From Acidimicrobiia bacterium (GTDB lineage Bacteria; Actinomycetota; Acidimicrobiia; IMCC26256; JACDBD01), in assembly GCA_031177445.1 (NCBI GenBank), contig JAPSGP010000164.1, positions 1-6,757 on the forward strand: a stretch of DNA of 6,757 nt, in the 5' to 3' direction. Shown one piece after another: positions 6,757 through 6,757 of this stretch. The position numbers were made by a program, and so were the translations under genes. Every line of letters starts with the position of its first letter. The first letter of the stretch is position 1. The notes below the pieces were generated by a model, which saw only the letters and a program-made list of their open reading frames with translations, did not search any database and was not told the DNA's origin.

Positions 6757-6757
6757 G

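Overview
This GC-rich window (roughly two-thirds G+C by eye) looks like chromosomal DNA from a high-GC actinobacterium, possibly Acidimicrobiia-like. The reasons are the Asp/Arg/Ala-rich codon usage, a fused branched-chain amino-acid-type ABC ATPase, a long LivK-like binding protein, a bacterial CASTOR/POLLUX-type channel and an amidohydrolase of the 'amidohydrolase 2' type. The taxonomic placement is inference from gene content. There is no sign of phage, insertion sequences, CRISPR or RNA genes.

Layout. Positions 1-2821 (+ strand) hold the end of a HAAT-type (hydrophobic amino acid / branched-chain) ABC transporter operon. First comes the 3' part of an ATPase gene that fuses the tail of a LivF-like domain to a complete LivG-like domain. 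Its substrate-binding protein follows 15 bp downstream. The permease genes and the rest of the LivF half are probably upstream of the window. Positions 2841-2889 form a very strong inverted repeat at the junction of the two convergent gene sets.

Positions 2864-5663 (- strand) hold a tightly packed three-gene set. In transcription order it is a small two-helix membrane protein, a CASTOR/POLLUX-like ion channel with two RCK-type regulatory modules (ATGA overlap with the small gene), and a left-handed beta-helix acyltransferase that starts 2 nt after the channel's stop codon. Positions 5728-6757 (- strand) hold the 3' part of an amidohydrolase-2 family metal-dependent hydrolase gene, separated from the small membrane protein gene by 64 bp.

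How they fit. The ATPase and binding protein form one importer system. The small protein, channel and acyltransferase are arranged for translational coupling. That suggests co-production, but no shared pathway can be read from the sequence. The amidohydrolase may be co-transcribed or separate. The most interesting items are the membrane protein/channel/acyltransferase unit and the convergent hairpin, whose three-base apex is exactly the acyltransferase stop codon.
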